A stretch of 64,000 nucleotides of DNA from Apium graveolens (Eukaryota > Streptophyta > Magnoliopsida > Apiales > Apiaceae): assembly GCF_009905375.1 (NCBI RefSeq), contig NC_133653.1, positions 66,623,414 to 66,687,413 of the forward strand. Direction: 5' to 3'. Below are positions 35,421 through 47,123 of this stretch, in pieces (position 1 is the first letter of the stretch; the number at the start of each line of letters is the position of its first letter). The notes under the pieces are model-generated. The model was not told the DNA's origin. It made no database searches and saw nothing but the letters and a program-made list of their open reading frames with translations. The position numbers were made by a program, and so were the translations under genes.

Positions 35421-38400
35421 CAATAGAAATAGAAAAGTATGTAATCATCAGGATGAGGGTGATTCACCATGAGTTAAAATTGATGGTGAAAGGCATAAGA
35501 GATACATATATTTTATCCCCTGTAAGTTGGGAGGATTCGAGGAAACCTTGAGATAGTTCGAAGGATAAATAATAAGACGCGGATAGACTGAGGAGACAAG
35601 GAAGTAAGAAATTAGGAAAATTGGATGAAGGAAGTGACCTTCAAGAATATGAAGTGTAAGACCGGTGGCTTGATACCCAGAAAGGGAGACGCCAGATATG
35701 AAAGATATCCCAACATTGAGATGACTGTTGAGATAAACAACAAAAGTAAATAAGGAATTATTAAGAAGAAGTTCACGTTGAACATGACCAATATCTTCCA
35801 GAACATCCATGTTATCGTTAACAAATTAGGCAAGAAAAGCGGATAACCGTTGTTATCTTTTGGAGGCCATATTGATTGACCTCATTTGGAATACAGATGT
35901 TATTGTAAAATTAGGCATATACTATCGAGGTGGGAATGATTGAATAAGACACCCTCATCAAGGATATATGACTTGATTTATCCATGGAAGGATGCATGTA
36001 CTTTTTCTAAAGGTGGAATTAAGGATAGAATATCGGTAACTTAAAATGAATCCCAGGGGAATTCATAAAGGTTGGCATTTCACCCGTAATAGGGATAGTA
36101 TAAATTTGACATCATGAATTGGAAAGGATTAAGGTAATAACAACCTTTAAGAATCAGTGGAGAAATTTTTCAGAAGTATATAGACAATGATTCTGGTATT
36201 AATAAATGGTATCTTGATATGCCCTGTATCTAGGGAATACAGGAGGAACGATTCAAGGATAACCTTAGAGGTTTTACAAGGAGAAAGGTAATATTCAAAA
36301 TTCTCAAAAATAGAAATGTTGATAAAGGAAATATGACGTAATTATAATGATGCCAAGTGGGGCACGTGTTAAACCACGAGAAGGTATGGATCATACCAGT
36401 AATGGTCGAAGTTGTTCAGGGTAATTAGGACTTAAGATAAAAAGATGTTCTAATTATGATTGAGAGTCAGTCGTGACAGTGATTAACCTCTAAAGACTGA
36501 GGCAATAACTTATGGAAAAATGGTAATATTTTTTTTTTACTCATCAGATTTTAAGGAAAACATCTTCACATAAGCTGTGATTGAAATAAGGTAGAAAATT
36601 TATTTGGAGGTGGTTAAAATGACATTGACTGTAAGGAAATTTTACTATCAGGAAAGGCCAAAGAGGTGGCCGACACTTTAAAGGTAAGAGGATAATTATA
36701 GGCGCTTGTGCCAAAGGAATACAGTGATGATGGTTAAAGCTATGCAGGTTGTATTATGGTTTGGAAGATTGACATTCCTTCTGATGACTGTGCAATACCC
36801 AACCGTAATAGTAGTTAGTAAAGGTTTAATTCGTGTAATCACCATGAGCGGGCTATCTATCTCAGAAGGTACTATCTTGAGAATAATCCAGGACAATATT
36901 TCAAAAAGGACTAGACGAACCTTTGAGTTAAGTCTTCTATCAAAGGCATATGATTAAGAATGGTATTAACCTGCTATCGTTGCTTTGATTGAAACTCTTC
37001 TGCAATTTTATCTACTTCATGTCATGAAAGTACGTCAGAGTTTGGAGTGTTCTTCATGAATTGTGATTGGTGGTTATGTTAACTCCTTAGAAGAATTCTA
37101 TACGAGATGTATGGACTCCGTATGGTTAGATATTAAGATTTCATGGAAAGTGAACGACGACAGTAGCTCAGTAGTGGACCATAGTAGTGCAGCAATGATT
37201 CTGCGAGTAATGAGCTGATTACAACCGTGAGAGTTGTATTGGAATGGATGTTGAGATTGAGTACCACTAATCGGGTCGTGGTAGTGTATAAGTTATCATT
37301 GATAGACTAATTAAGTAGAGTATCTACCTATTGAATATTTATTCCCTCTTATGAAAAGAGAGTCGTATTACTATATGAGGAAGGTTGCGGTGCAAGCATA
37401 GAATTCTAGTAACGATGATGTCTAGAATGAGATCCTAGGTTCGATTTTTGATATCGAGGGAGTTTCAAAGGTGATTGTGTATAAGCTCGAGGAAGAGCAT
37501 GGGTCCATAGAATGACGGACGGAATAGCAAAAATATTTAAGCATGTGAAATGCGATGCGATAATACTTGATGTTGATATATATACACATATGTTTTGTTC
37601 TCCTATGACAAACCTCTATAATTCAGAGGTAGGTTCCAAGCCAGATATTTTGTGGCAGTATATTTTTTTTTCATATATACAATTCTCTTCAATTCGTTAT
37701 TTTCTCTTCTTTTCATTTCATGTAAGCTGAGAAGAACAACCCTTCCAGAAGGGGAGGTATTGCCGAATGACTATCTATCTGTGTGATAGAAGCCTAGTAG
37801 GATACCATCTATTGTTTAATTGCTTGTCAAGTACCAAAGGCTGGCCACCTTCTGTACTAACTATGCGATATAACAAGTGTTCATGATCATAGTGATCTCT
37901 CAACAAATTCCTTTACTTCTATATGATTGATCAAACTTTGGGAAATAGAAACAGCTGAAAAGGGAGTAGTAAAGTTGTGGTGGTATTCGGAATGGAAACA
38001 CATTCGTGATACTAAGGTTGACGTGGTTATTAAAAGGTTATAGAACGCTAACGAGCAAAAGTATAACCAGTATAATATTAGGAACAGAAGGTAGTAGCGA
38101 TTACGAACTGGAAAAGAATGGGTATTGAGAAGCAAAAGCTCTAATGTTAAAAGCTATAATGAGAGTCTGTGCAATAGACTTGAAAGAATTTGGAATGATC
38201 ACTTAACACAGATTGAGTTTTCTTACGATAATAGATCATATGTCAGTATTGAGATATCGCCTTATGAGATCCTTGAGGGAAGACAATGTCGATCTCCCTT
38301 ATGTTAGGATGAAGTTGTAGAGCGCAAGATGCTCGGACCCGCAGTAGTCCAAAGGATCAAGGATATAATAGATTTTAATCAGAGGACGGATGGTAGTAGC

Positions 38401-38880
38401 CCAAGATGGGAACACGAAGTATGTTGATTTGACACGAAAGGACAAGGAATAGGAAGTGGGGGACCTAGTGTTGTTATAGGTATTCCCTTGGAAAGGAAGG
38501 ATGAGGTTCAGAAAGAAAGGGAAGCTAAGTCCACGAATTGTTGGACCCTTGGATATATTAAGACATATTGGGAAGATAGCATATGAGCTAGCCCTACCCC
38601 CGAATATGTAGCAAGTTCATAACGTGTTCCACGTATCAATGTTAAGAAAATGTAATTCGGATGCCAGATAAATAGGGGCATATGAGCGCATAGACATGCA
38701 ACCAGACGTAAACTATATGGAGCAACCAGGAAGGGTTATAGATCGAAAAGGGACAAGTGCTTAGGAGAAGGGTTATCAAACTAGTCAGAGTTTGGTGGTA
38801 GAACCATAATGTGGAAAATTGACTAGAGTGTTAGAAGGCACAATGCTAGAAAAACATCCCCAACTGTTTTATATCTGATT
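35421..38880 (+). pseudogene. pol: D pol, heavily decayed
   Basis: Recognisable islands include RT near 36150-36310 (LINGILIYPVSREYRRND, from the usual FIDDILIYS motif, so the catalytic aspartates are lost). A second RNase H end is at about 36540-36690. An integrase-like stretch is at 37230-37420. The integrase C-terminal region is at 38125-38330 (WNDHLTQIEFSYDNRSYVSI, EILEGRQCRSPLC). Remnants to about 38800 resemble the chromodomain-proximal tail (MLGPAVVQRIKD). The spaces between are unreadable. No functional product is possible. Confidence 0.6.
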
Positions 38881-38896
38881 CCGGGACGGAATCCTT

Positions 38897-38911
38897 TTAA
38901 GGAGGGGAGAC
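38897..38911 (+). other. D polypurine tract
   Basis: AAGGAGGGGAGAC directly precedes the TG of the right LTR. It shows that D reads left to right. Confidence 0.75.
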
Positions 38912-40283
38912 TGTAATAACCCCAATTTTTGGAGATTTTTGAAACCCGGATGAATAGTAACTTTTGCTGACAATGCTGATTAGAAAAAATTATCAGACCA
39001 CGATATATAGGAGTACTGTTATGGAAATTCTAAGATCGTATTAGTATTCCATAAAGAAAATAAGTGTATGTAAAAGCTATCGGATTTTGAAAACGAGCAC
39101 TTTTATTTTTCCCCGAGATTTCCACCAGACATTAAGGGATTTAAGGAATTAATATTAAGATGAAGGATTTTAAATTCAAGGATTATAAAGGAGAATTAAT
39201 TTAGGTATTAAAAATACCAAGAAGATTTTATCAATAAAACCATTAAGGTATTTAACCAAACGATCAACGAGATTGAGTGATAACCGGACAAAGTAATGAA
39301 TAACGACTCTTGTAAATACCTTTGCAAGTGGCAAGGCAAGTGGATGGTTGATCAAACAAGAAACCAAGTGATAGTTAGGAAGGAATGGCTAGTTAATTAT
39401 ATAGTTAACTAGGGATGATCTCATCTCACCACAAATCACCAACACATGGCAAATGGTGAGATCATCTTCCACTAACTCCTTTGTTTATTATTAACCTAGC
39501 AAAATATCAAGACAACCCATCATTATCCACCACATTATTCCACCAACACAAGAAAGCAAAAGCATTTCCTCCCCCATTTCCATTGCTCTCGGCCAAAACA
39601 GAACCAGCACACTAAAACTGCTGTATCTCCATCATTTCTCACTCAAATATTGTGTTCTATAGCTCGTTGGAAAGGTATTGAGATGGCCTACAACTCTTGT
39701 TCACAAGTCTCATCCAAATAATCATGGTAAGACCCTCATTTTTACAGTTCTTTAAATCGGACTTTTAGAAACTTCAAAGCCTAACTTTGTGTTCTTGATT
39801 TTTTTGGAAAGATCAAGCTTGTAGGAGGCTCCCTAAGGCTTCCTAGCAACTTAACACCTCCCAAGGAAGGTATAAACTTCAAACCCTAGCCTTTACTTTA
39901 TTTGTTAGTAAGTTTAATGGTTGGTTTTGTGAAATGAGAAGCATGGATTGTGATTATTAGTAGTTTGGTTTGATTTAGAAGTGTTTTGGTAATTGAAGCT
40001 TGATTATAGTTCATAGGTCTTGATTGTGGTTGTTTGAGTTGAAAACCTTGGAGATTATGCAATGATGTGGTATGGTTTAGGTGAAGTTTTGTTGTATTGA
40101 TGGTTATGAGTTGGTTGGTGGTTAATTGTAGTAGTTTAAACATTGGTAATCGCGTAAACATAGTCGTCGTAATGTCCGATTTACTTTAGACTGCTTTTGT
40201 TCATAACAATTGGACCCGAGAACTCCCTGCTAGATTATGACCATTGCCATTTTTAGATATTTCATGTTAGGAGCTTCGTTTTG
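38912..40283 (+). repeat. D right (3') LTR, truncated after 1372 bp
   Basis: It matches the left LTR from its first base to GAGCTTCGTTTTG. The left copy continues ATATGTAG (30428 onward), but here the sequence switches abruptly to AAAATTCTC, which belongs to the 3' ORF of B. About 2.9 kb of this LTR is missing. Confidence 0.88.
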
Positions 40284-41570
40284 AAAATTCTCTGAAAATT
40301 CCTTAGCTGCTTCCTCCTCATCATCTGAAACTGGCCTTTGTACCCTCTGTTTCTTGTACTTCCTTGTTGATTTGGATTCCTTGGGAGTTTCAGGAACCGT
40401 CATACGTCTAAGCCTCTTGAGAAGCCCAGAACCCCCAATTGCAGAATCCTTCTGAGAAGTTGCCTTCTCAGCTTCATTTACCACAGGTTCTGAAGAAGGA
40501 ATCTGATCCTCAGAATCTGATTCATCTCTCAAAGTAATTCTCCTCCTCTTTTGAGGTGTGTGAGGAACAGTCTTTGTTCTCTTTGGCTTAAAGGATGTAG
40601 GCTTCACAGTAGGTGCTGAAGAAGAAGGTTGAGCAGTCTGTAAAGTGGAGAGATAGGATTTGAGATAAGTTTTGAGGGTAGGTTGAGTAGAATGAGAGGT
40701 AGGTACTGAGGTTGATGGATTTTGGTTATGGTGAGTTGGTTGAACATTTGAGTAAACAGATTTGTAAGTAGCAGGATCAGCATGTACCAGAATCTGTTTC
40801 ACAGACTGAGGAATCTGTAATTGTCTCACCATTGATTTCTTTGTGTCAGCATTTATCAGGTCGTTAAAGTACCTTTTTGCAACCTTAAAAGGTGGGGTTT
40901 GAGTGCTGACTAACTGGGGTTCAGCAGTACAATACGTATAAATAAGTTGACAGAATCTAGCAAAATAAACAACATATCGATCCTCTGTCATCCTATCCCC
41001 AATAAAACCAATTATTCCAGTTGCAAAATCAAAATGAGTTTGATGGATAATAGCATACCCGATGTGCTGACTCAGAATTGGGATGTCATCAAAATTTGAA
41101 CACTTGTTGCCAAAAGCCTTGGTGATGCAATCGAAGAAGAAACTCCATTCTCTTCTGATATTAGCCCGTTTCAACTGTCCAAGTTTCGTCAGACTCTTTT
41201 CATATCCCAAATCAGTCATTAACCCCCGAAGTTCTGATTCCTCTGGTATAGAGAAAGTACAATCTTCTGGAAGATGTAATGCTCTTCGTACTGTACCAGG
41301 AGTGACTACATAGGATGAATCACCCACTTGGAAGATAATACTGGGAGTTCCTCGTTTACCACCATCATCAAAAACGCCAGTCCTCCAGAACCGCAGAACT
41401 TGTTGACTTGAAAATAATTCAGGCTGAGTTAAGGCGTACCCAACCTCACTATGTGCAAGAAGATCTTGCACAAAGTGCAATTCAGATGGAGCTTCAGCAT
41501 GATCAAGAATTGCAGCATAGTTGTTTGGAACAAACTTTGCTCCATCAATGATTAAATCCTTTGGTGCCAT
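40230..41570 (-). pseudogene. B 3' ORF, truncated and fused to D LTR
   Basis: The start is ATG at 41570 (MAPKDLIIDGAKFVPNNYAA). Residues 1-429 are B sequence, and the last 17 residues (to 40230) are read from the D LTR antisense strand across the deletion junction. The N-terminal domain (about 1-230) parallels that of A: LRFWRTGVFDDGG, RREWSFFFDCITKAFGNKCS, YVVYFARFCQLIYTY. A T/S/P/Q-rich linker, a basic patch (RKYKKQRVQRPV) and an acidic run follow. There are no stops inside B's part, unlike A. The function is unknown; it occupies the env-like position of SIRE elements. Confidence 0.7.
40283..40284. other. Deletion junction joining D LTR to B 3' ORF
   Basis: Left of the junction is D LTR and right of it is B coding sequence. 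A single deletion explains the loss of the D LTR end, A's gag and 5' pol, the left half of A's right LTR, and B's 3' LTR with part of its 3' ORF. An assembly misjoin would look the same. Confidence 0.7.
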
Positions 41571-42056
41571 GTGAAAAAATATTGAGATTCAAGTATGCCT
41601 GTTAGGTGTTTGAGATAATGTCCAGTTGCATTGTTTCAAGGAAAAACCGTTCCATTTATCAAGAGACACAGTTTTAATTCAAAATTTAAACTGTTAGCAC
41701 TGATTGAATTATTTTTCACTGCAACATTAATATTCTGAAAATGAATCATGTTAAAAATGACCGAGATAATTTCGATGAATAAGTGCTGACAGAGAATCAG
41801 AACTTAAATGAAGACAAAATTTAAATGGTCATCAGAATATCAAGCAGGATTTAACAACACAAGATAAAATAACTCAGAGACAAAATCTTGAAGTAAAAAC
41901 AGTTTTCATTAATATATCAAGTCAATACATATATGAAATAGAAATTACATCAATACAAGATTTTCCCTAAGCTTCTAATCCTAACGTCAACAGCTTTAGT
42001 CCTAGCTAAGAAGCCTGACAAAGCTGAGGATGAAGAAGAACAGGAAGAAGACGAGA
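41571..42056. other. B spacer between the small ORF and the 3' ORF
   Basis: No open frame is visible. On the minus strand CACCTAACAG lies about 35 nt upstream of the 3' ORF start and resembles a 3' splice site. The spacer could therefore be a leader intron of a transcript that starts near 42385. It also holds a copy of the B motif (TCAGAACTT at 41797). Confidence 0.35.
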
Positions 42057-42290
42057 TTAAGTCATCTTCCTCTTCCTATCTTCGATGAACAAGATGGCGA
42101 GTCGTATGATTCGCTCTTGCTGACGGATAGCTTCCCGCCTTTCCTCCTCCAGGCGCTCCAGATGGCGATGATAATCCATCTCGAAGAAGAGAAGGTGAGC
42201 CAGCACCTCTTGTGGGACAGAGTCCCAGATCTCCTCAGGAATGGCTGTTATATGCCACTCCTGCTGCCAGTCGGCACAACTGAGCTCCAT
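42057..42290 (-). CDS. Small acidic/basic helical ORF in B, 77 codons
   Basis: The start is chosen at ATG 42290 (MELSCADWQQEWHITAIPEE), which follows a TATA box by about 125 nt. A longer in-frame start at 42437 would lie upstream of the TATA box. The protein is 77 residues with no signal peptide. It has a tryptophan-rich N-terminal third and a charged helical C-terminal half (LERLEEERREAIRQQERIIR), likely a coiled coil, ending RKRKMT. It sits between pol and the 3' ORF on the same strand. I do not recognise a family. It has no counterpart in the much shorter pol-to-3'-ORF gap of A. Confidence 0.45.
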   Translation of the reverse strand: MELSCADWQQEWHITAIPEEIWDSVPQEVLAHLLFFEMDYHRHLERLEEERREAIRQQERIIRLAILFIEDRKRKMT

Positions 42291-42414
42291 TGTAAAGGTT
42301 TGTGTGTTCAAAAACATGTTGTATCGAACCATTGTGTTTTTGACAGAAGAAGGAGGATAAGTGTGTGAGAAGAATGTGATGGAAAGACTGATGTGAAGTG
42401 GTTGTTTATATAGG

Positions 42415-42422
42415 CAAAAGAA
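42415..42422 (-). promoter_or_regulatory. TATA box upstream of the B small ORF
   Basis: The minus strand reads GCCTATATAAACAACC, followed by a leader rich in CA and CT (TCTTTCCATCACATTC). The box is about 125 nt upstream of the ATG at 42290. This repeats the arrangement seen upstream of the 3' ORF in A. Confidence 0.5.
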
Positions 42423-42437
42423 TGCCAAGAGACGCAA

Positions 42438-43761
42438 AGATATTTAATGCTGACAGGTAGAATTAATTCTACCTCGTCTCCCTAGACTTTGAAAAAGAAT
42501 AACAGTCATTGGAAAGAGGAATCATGGTCTAGACCGCACAAGACACAAGAAACAGTGGACTGTTCAAGTACAAAACCATTAATCCTAATCATAGTGACTA
42601 TTAATCTTCCACTTCAACATATGCGAGTACAAACTGAGACTGTTATTAAATTTCATTCAAAGATAAGCCAAGTAAAGGATTAGACTGAGAAATCAGAACT
42701 TAGACCTATACCAGAACTTAACAGTCATCAGAACATAATTTCTTAACTCGAAAAAGGAATGCTCATCTTAGTAAATCCTCATAAAAGTTCTTAGTTATGA
42801 ACGTCAGAACTGAATCATCAGAACGTGTAACTAGAACTTGTCCTCAGAATTTGTGCAAAAATGACACAATGACTGTTTATCTACAATAACATAGACCACC
42901 ACAGAAATTTTCATCATTCAGATGGAGTGATTAGTGTGTGCATTAAGCTAAATAATCAGACAAAGAGTAAAGTCTGATTCACTTCAGTACATCTTAGAAA
43001 TAAGGCATAACTAAAATTTTGCTAAAGAGCTGTCATTATCCTGAAACCTACTGATGAATGAGTTCATGCTTGAGGCCACCTCAACTGTTTTGTGCTAATT
43101 TTATGCATCTTTTGAAATTCTATTTTACAGTGGCTTCTCAGTGTGAGTGAGTCACGACTGTTTATCAGAATTTATGCTATTATCAGAGTATTTCTCCAGT
43201 AATCATAGAGTGTGAAAAGTCACCAAGAAAATATTTTGCTTTTCTAATGCATATTTACTTAATACCAGCAATGCACTTGGGTCGTCCCTTTCACATTTTT
43301 ACTCTAGATCTCAAAGGAGTACCTGATTTTATTCTTTAATCTTTTTGCTTTTTCTTTTTATAAGAGAGGTCTATCAGCACTTAGTGCACTCAGCAGTTTT
43401 ACTAGTATCAGAACTTAACAGATGAGTAGCATTATTCTAATTTGTGACTTAGTAATAAGATATACAAAGTAAACTTAACTAAGCTCAATTATCAGAATTT
43501 GCTAGTGTCGTAAGATTTCCACTGAAATAATTACTTCTTCCATGGAATCATTTGTTTATTGAAGACTACTAGGTCAGTATCTAGCACAGTTATCCTCATA
43601 GGATTGTATAGGTACTAGAACAAACATATCACTTATCAGAGTTTAGAAACATATATCAGACAACAGTCAGTACTTAAAGACATTTATCAATTAAGCACAG
43701 AATACACAATGAGATTAATTCTGTAAATACTGAGCATAAAGTCTAATAACACAGAACAAGT
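42438..43761. other. B non-coding spacer after pol, rich in TCAGAACTT motifs
   Basis: No credible open frame is present. Exact motif copies are at 42693 and 43408. One-base variants occur near 42711, 42728, 42803, 42844, 43166, 43493 and 43639. The spacer is otherwise AT-rich. Confidence 0.65.
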
Positions 43762-46119
43762 CTAAGCATATTTAAAGAAAGAACCTGAAACCATTCCAAG
43801 TTCATTTACCAATCTTGTAAAAGTAGCTTCACATAATGGTTTTGTGAAGATATCTGCCAACTGTTGATCTGTGGGAACAAAATGCAATTCCACTGTACCT
43901 TCATCCACATGTTCCCTGATGAAGTGGTACCTAATGCTGATGTGCTTTGTCATTGAGTGTTGAACTGGATTACCTGTCATAGCAATAGCACTTTGATTAT
44001 CACAGTAAATAGGGATTTTGAAATATGTTAACCCATAATCCAGTAACTGATTCTTCATCCAAAGAATCTGTGCACAACAGCTTCCTGCAGCAATATACTC
44101 TGCTTCTGCAGTTGATGTGGAAATTGACTTTTGTTTCTTGCTGTACCAAGAAACCAATCTGCCTCCAAGAAATTGGCAGCTTCCACTTGTGCTTTTCCTG
44201 TCAATTTTGCAACCTGCAAAATCTGCATCTGAGTAACCTATTAGTTTAAAATCTGATTCTCTAGGATACCATAATCCCAGAGCAGTTGTTCCTTTAAGAT
44301 ACTTAAAGATTCTTTTTACAGCTGTTAAGTGAGGTTCTCTTGGATCTGCTTGAAATCTTGCACAAAGACAGGTAGCATACATGATATCAGGTCTACTAGC
44401 AGTTAGATAGAGTAGAGAGCCAATCATACCTCTGTAGTCATTAATATCTACTGATTTACCGGTATCCTTATCCAGTTTTGTTGCAGTGGCCATTGGAGTG
44501 GATGCACTTGAACAATCTTGCATTCCAAATTTTTTTAGCAAGTTTCTGGTGTACTTGGTTTGACAAATAAAAGTGCCTTCCTCATTCTGCTTGACTTGAA
44601 AGCCCAGAAAATAGCTAAGTTCCCCCATCATACTCATTTGATATCTTGACTGCATTAGTTTGGCAAACTTCTTGCAAAGTTTGTCATTTATAGATCCAAA
44701 AATGATATCATCAACATAAATCTGGACCAGAAGTAAGTCCTTTCCATGGTTGAGGTAGAACAGTGTTTTGTCTATTGTCCCTCTGTTGAATCCACTTTCC
44801 AGAAGAAACTGAGCTAAAGTCTCATACCATGCTCTAGGAGCTTGCTTAAGTCCATAAAGTGCTTTATCAAGCCTGTAGACATAATCTGAATGTTTGGTAT
44901 CTACAAAACCTGGAGGTTGTTCAACATATACCTCTTCCTCCAATTCTCCATTGAGAAACGCACTTTTCACATCCATTTGAAAGACAGTAAACTTTTTGTG
45001 AGCAGCATAAGCCAAAAATATCCTTATGGCTTCTAACCTAGCAACTGGTGCAAATGTTTCATCATAATCAATTCCCTCCTGTTGAGAATATCCTTTTGCA
45101 GCCAGCCTTGCCTTATTTCTTGTAATTATGCCATCACTATCAGTTTTGTTTCTGAATACCCACTTTGTACCAACAACAGATCTATTCTTTGGTCTTGGCA
45201 CTAGGGTCCAGACTTTGTTTCTTTCAAATTTATTCAACTCTTCCTGCATTGCTTGCACCCAATCAGCATCTTGAAGAGCTTCTTCTACTTTTTTTGGCTC
45301 AGTCTGAGAGAGAAAAGAATTGTATAGACACTCATTTGAAGTACCTGTTCTAGTTCTGACACCTGCATCAGGATTTCCAATTATCAAATCAGGTGTATGT
45401 GATTTTGTCCACTTCCTTGCAGATGGAATGTTTTCTCTAGAACTGGATGCTCCCCCATGATCCATGCTATCTTCATTTTCATTTTCTGATGCTCCCCCTG
45501 AAACTATGCTCTCTGAGTTGGATTCTTCAGTATTTAGATTTTCAGCACTATCAGAACTTGGCTTATCAGAACTTGACGAATCAGAACTTGAAGAGCCAGA
45601 TGCATGTTCTGATGTTTCTTGAGATGTGGTAGAATCTTGAGTATGCTCCCCCTGCATAGGTGCATCTTCCTTTAACATAGTCACCACAGTTTCAATAACA
45701 TCAGAATTTAATCCGTCAGAGTTTGTAGTATCAGGACTTAGACTGTCAGGTTTTTCAGTATCAGAATATGAGTCTTCATTTTCAAATCTCAGCTGATCAT
45801 GATCAACGAAATCTTTAAGACCAGTGATCTTCTTGTCATCAAAAGAGACATTGATAGATTCCATGACCACTTTTGTTCTCAAATTATAGACTCTGAAGGC
45901 TTTTGTGGAAAGTGGATATCCAACAAAGATTCCTTCATCAGCTTTTAGATCAAACTTTGATAGCTGTTCAGGATGAGTCTTGAGAACAAAACACTTGCAT
46001 CCAAATACATGAAAATATTTCAGATTTGGCTTCTTTTTCTTCACCATCTCATATGGTGTTTTTCCATGCTTGTTAATGAGTGTTGCATTTTGAGTAAAAC
46101 AAGCAGTCTGCACATCTTA
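43762..46119 (-). pseudogene. pol: B pol, C-terminal part: end of integrase, RT and RNase H
   Basis: This frame of 783 codons continues the integrase frame after a TAA at 46119-46117 that replaces a codon in the family's FWAxAVQTA motif. It holds the end of integrase ([20 protein letters not shown]), then an S/T/D/E-rich linker at 45780-45430. RT is complete, with [18 protein letters not shown] and catalytic YVDDIIFGS near 44719-44695. RNase H is complete, with [30 protein letters not shown] and ADIFTKPL. Apart from the first stop it is fully open. The linker carries three copies of the B motif in a row (45551, 45566, 45581). Confidence 0.88.
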
Positions 46120-47111
46120 AGCCCAGAAATAGGTTGGAAGCTTTGCTTCTTCAAGCATTGTACGTGCAGCTTCAATGAGAGTTCTATTCTTCCTTTCAAC
46201 AACTCCATTTTCCTGTGGAGTTCCAGGAGCAGAAAATTCCTGCTTTATTCCATGGCTTTTGCAGAACTCTTCCATTATCAGATTCTTGAACTCAGTGCCA
46301 TTATCACTCCTTAAAATTTTCACAGAATCTTTGACCATTTTATCCAGCTGTTTGACATGATCAATCAAGATAGATGCAGTTTCACTTTTTGTGTGCAAGA
46401 AATACACCCATGTGTATCTGGTGAACTCATCCACTATGACCAACGCATACTTCTTCTTAGCAATAGACATGACATTTACTGGACCAAATAGATCAACATG
46501 TATAAGATGATAAGGCTCAAGAATTGATGATTCAGTCTTGCTCTTGAATGAAGATTTTCTTTGTTTGGCTTTCTGACATGAATCACAAAGACCATCAGGA
46601 GCAAATACTGTGTTTGGCAATTCTCTCACAAGATCTTTCTTGACCAGTTCATTTATATTGTTAAAATTTAAATGAGAGAGTTTCTTATGCCAATTCCAGC
46701 TTTCTTCAATTGATGCTCTACTTAACAGACAGATTGCAGAGCCATCAGCACTTGTTGAAAGCTTAGCTTCATAAATGTTACCACGTCTATATCCTTTCAG
46801 AACAACTTTGCCTTTAGATTTACTCACAATTTCACAGTGTTCTTCAAAGAAATCAACATGATAACCTCTGTCACAGATTTGACTTATACTCAGAAGGTTG
46901 TGTTTAAGTCCTGAGACCAGAGCTACTTCTTTAATGATGACATTCCAAGATTGATATTGCCATATCCCAATGTTTTTCCAATGTTGCCATCTCCATAAGA
47001 AACACTTGGGCCAGCTTTCTCCACAAAGTCTGATAGCAGGGCCTTATTTCCAGTCATATGACCTGAACATCCACTGTCCAGAACTAGAATATTTTTCCTG
47101 TTGCCCTGCAA
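46117..47111 (-). pseudogene. pol: B pol, protease and integrase core, one frameshift
   Basis: Protease is at 47111-46923 (LDSGCSGHMTG, with the copia D-S-G motif). A one-base deletion near 46940, in the codons after NINLG, shifts the frame. The continuation is at 46827-46117. Integrase zinc residues are in HKKLSHLNFNNINELVKKDL and CDSCQKAK. The catalytic triad is visible as the D of VDLFGP, the D of LRSDNGTEF and the E of GTPQENGVVERKNRTL. The gag frame runs into this frame without a shift but across TAG and TGA codons. Confidence 0.87.
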
Positions 47112-47123
47112 TCATAAGGACCA

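Larger units (their letters stand above)
29051..40283 (+). mobile_element. D: Ty3/gypsy element with 4.3-kb LTR, chromovirus (Tekay/Del-like), right end deleted
   Basis: The left LTR (29051-33335) is 4285 bp and is followed by a tRNA-Met primer site. The right LTR starts at 38912 after a polypurine tract but stops at 40283, keeping only its first 1372 bp. Over that length the two copies are about 98-99% alike by eye, including a 5-6-bp indel near 39085. Long LTRs with a tRNA-Met primer and an integrase of the 'YEILEGRQCRSPLC' type suggest the Tekay/Del group. The internal region is heavily decayed. The target duplication cannot be checked because the right end is gone. Confidence 0.85.

Noticed and set aside
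40230..41570. Treating the whole 446-codon frame as a natural gene
   Set aside because: Its last 17 codons come from the D LTR across a deletion junction, so the end is accidental.
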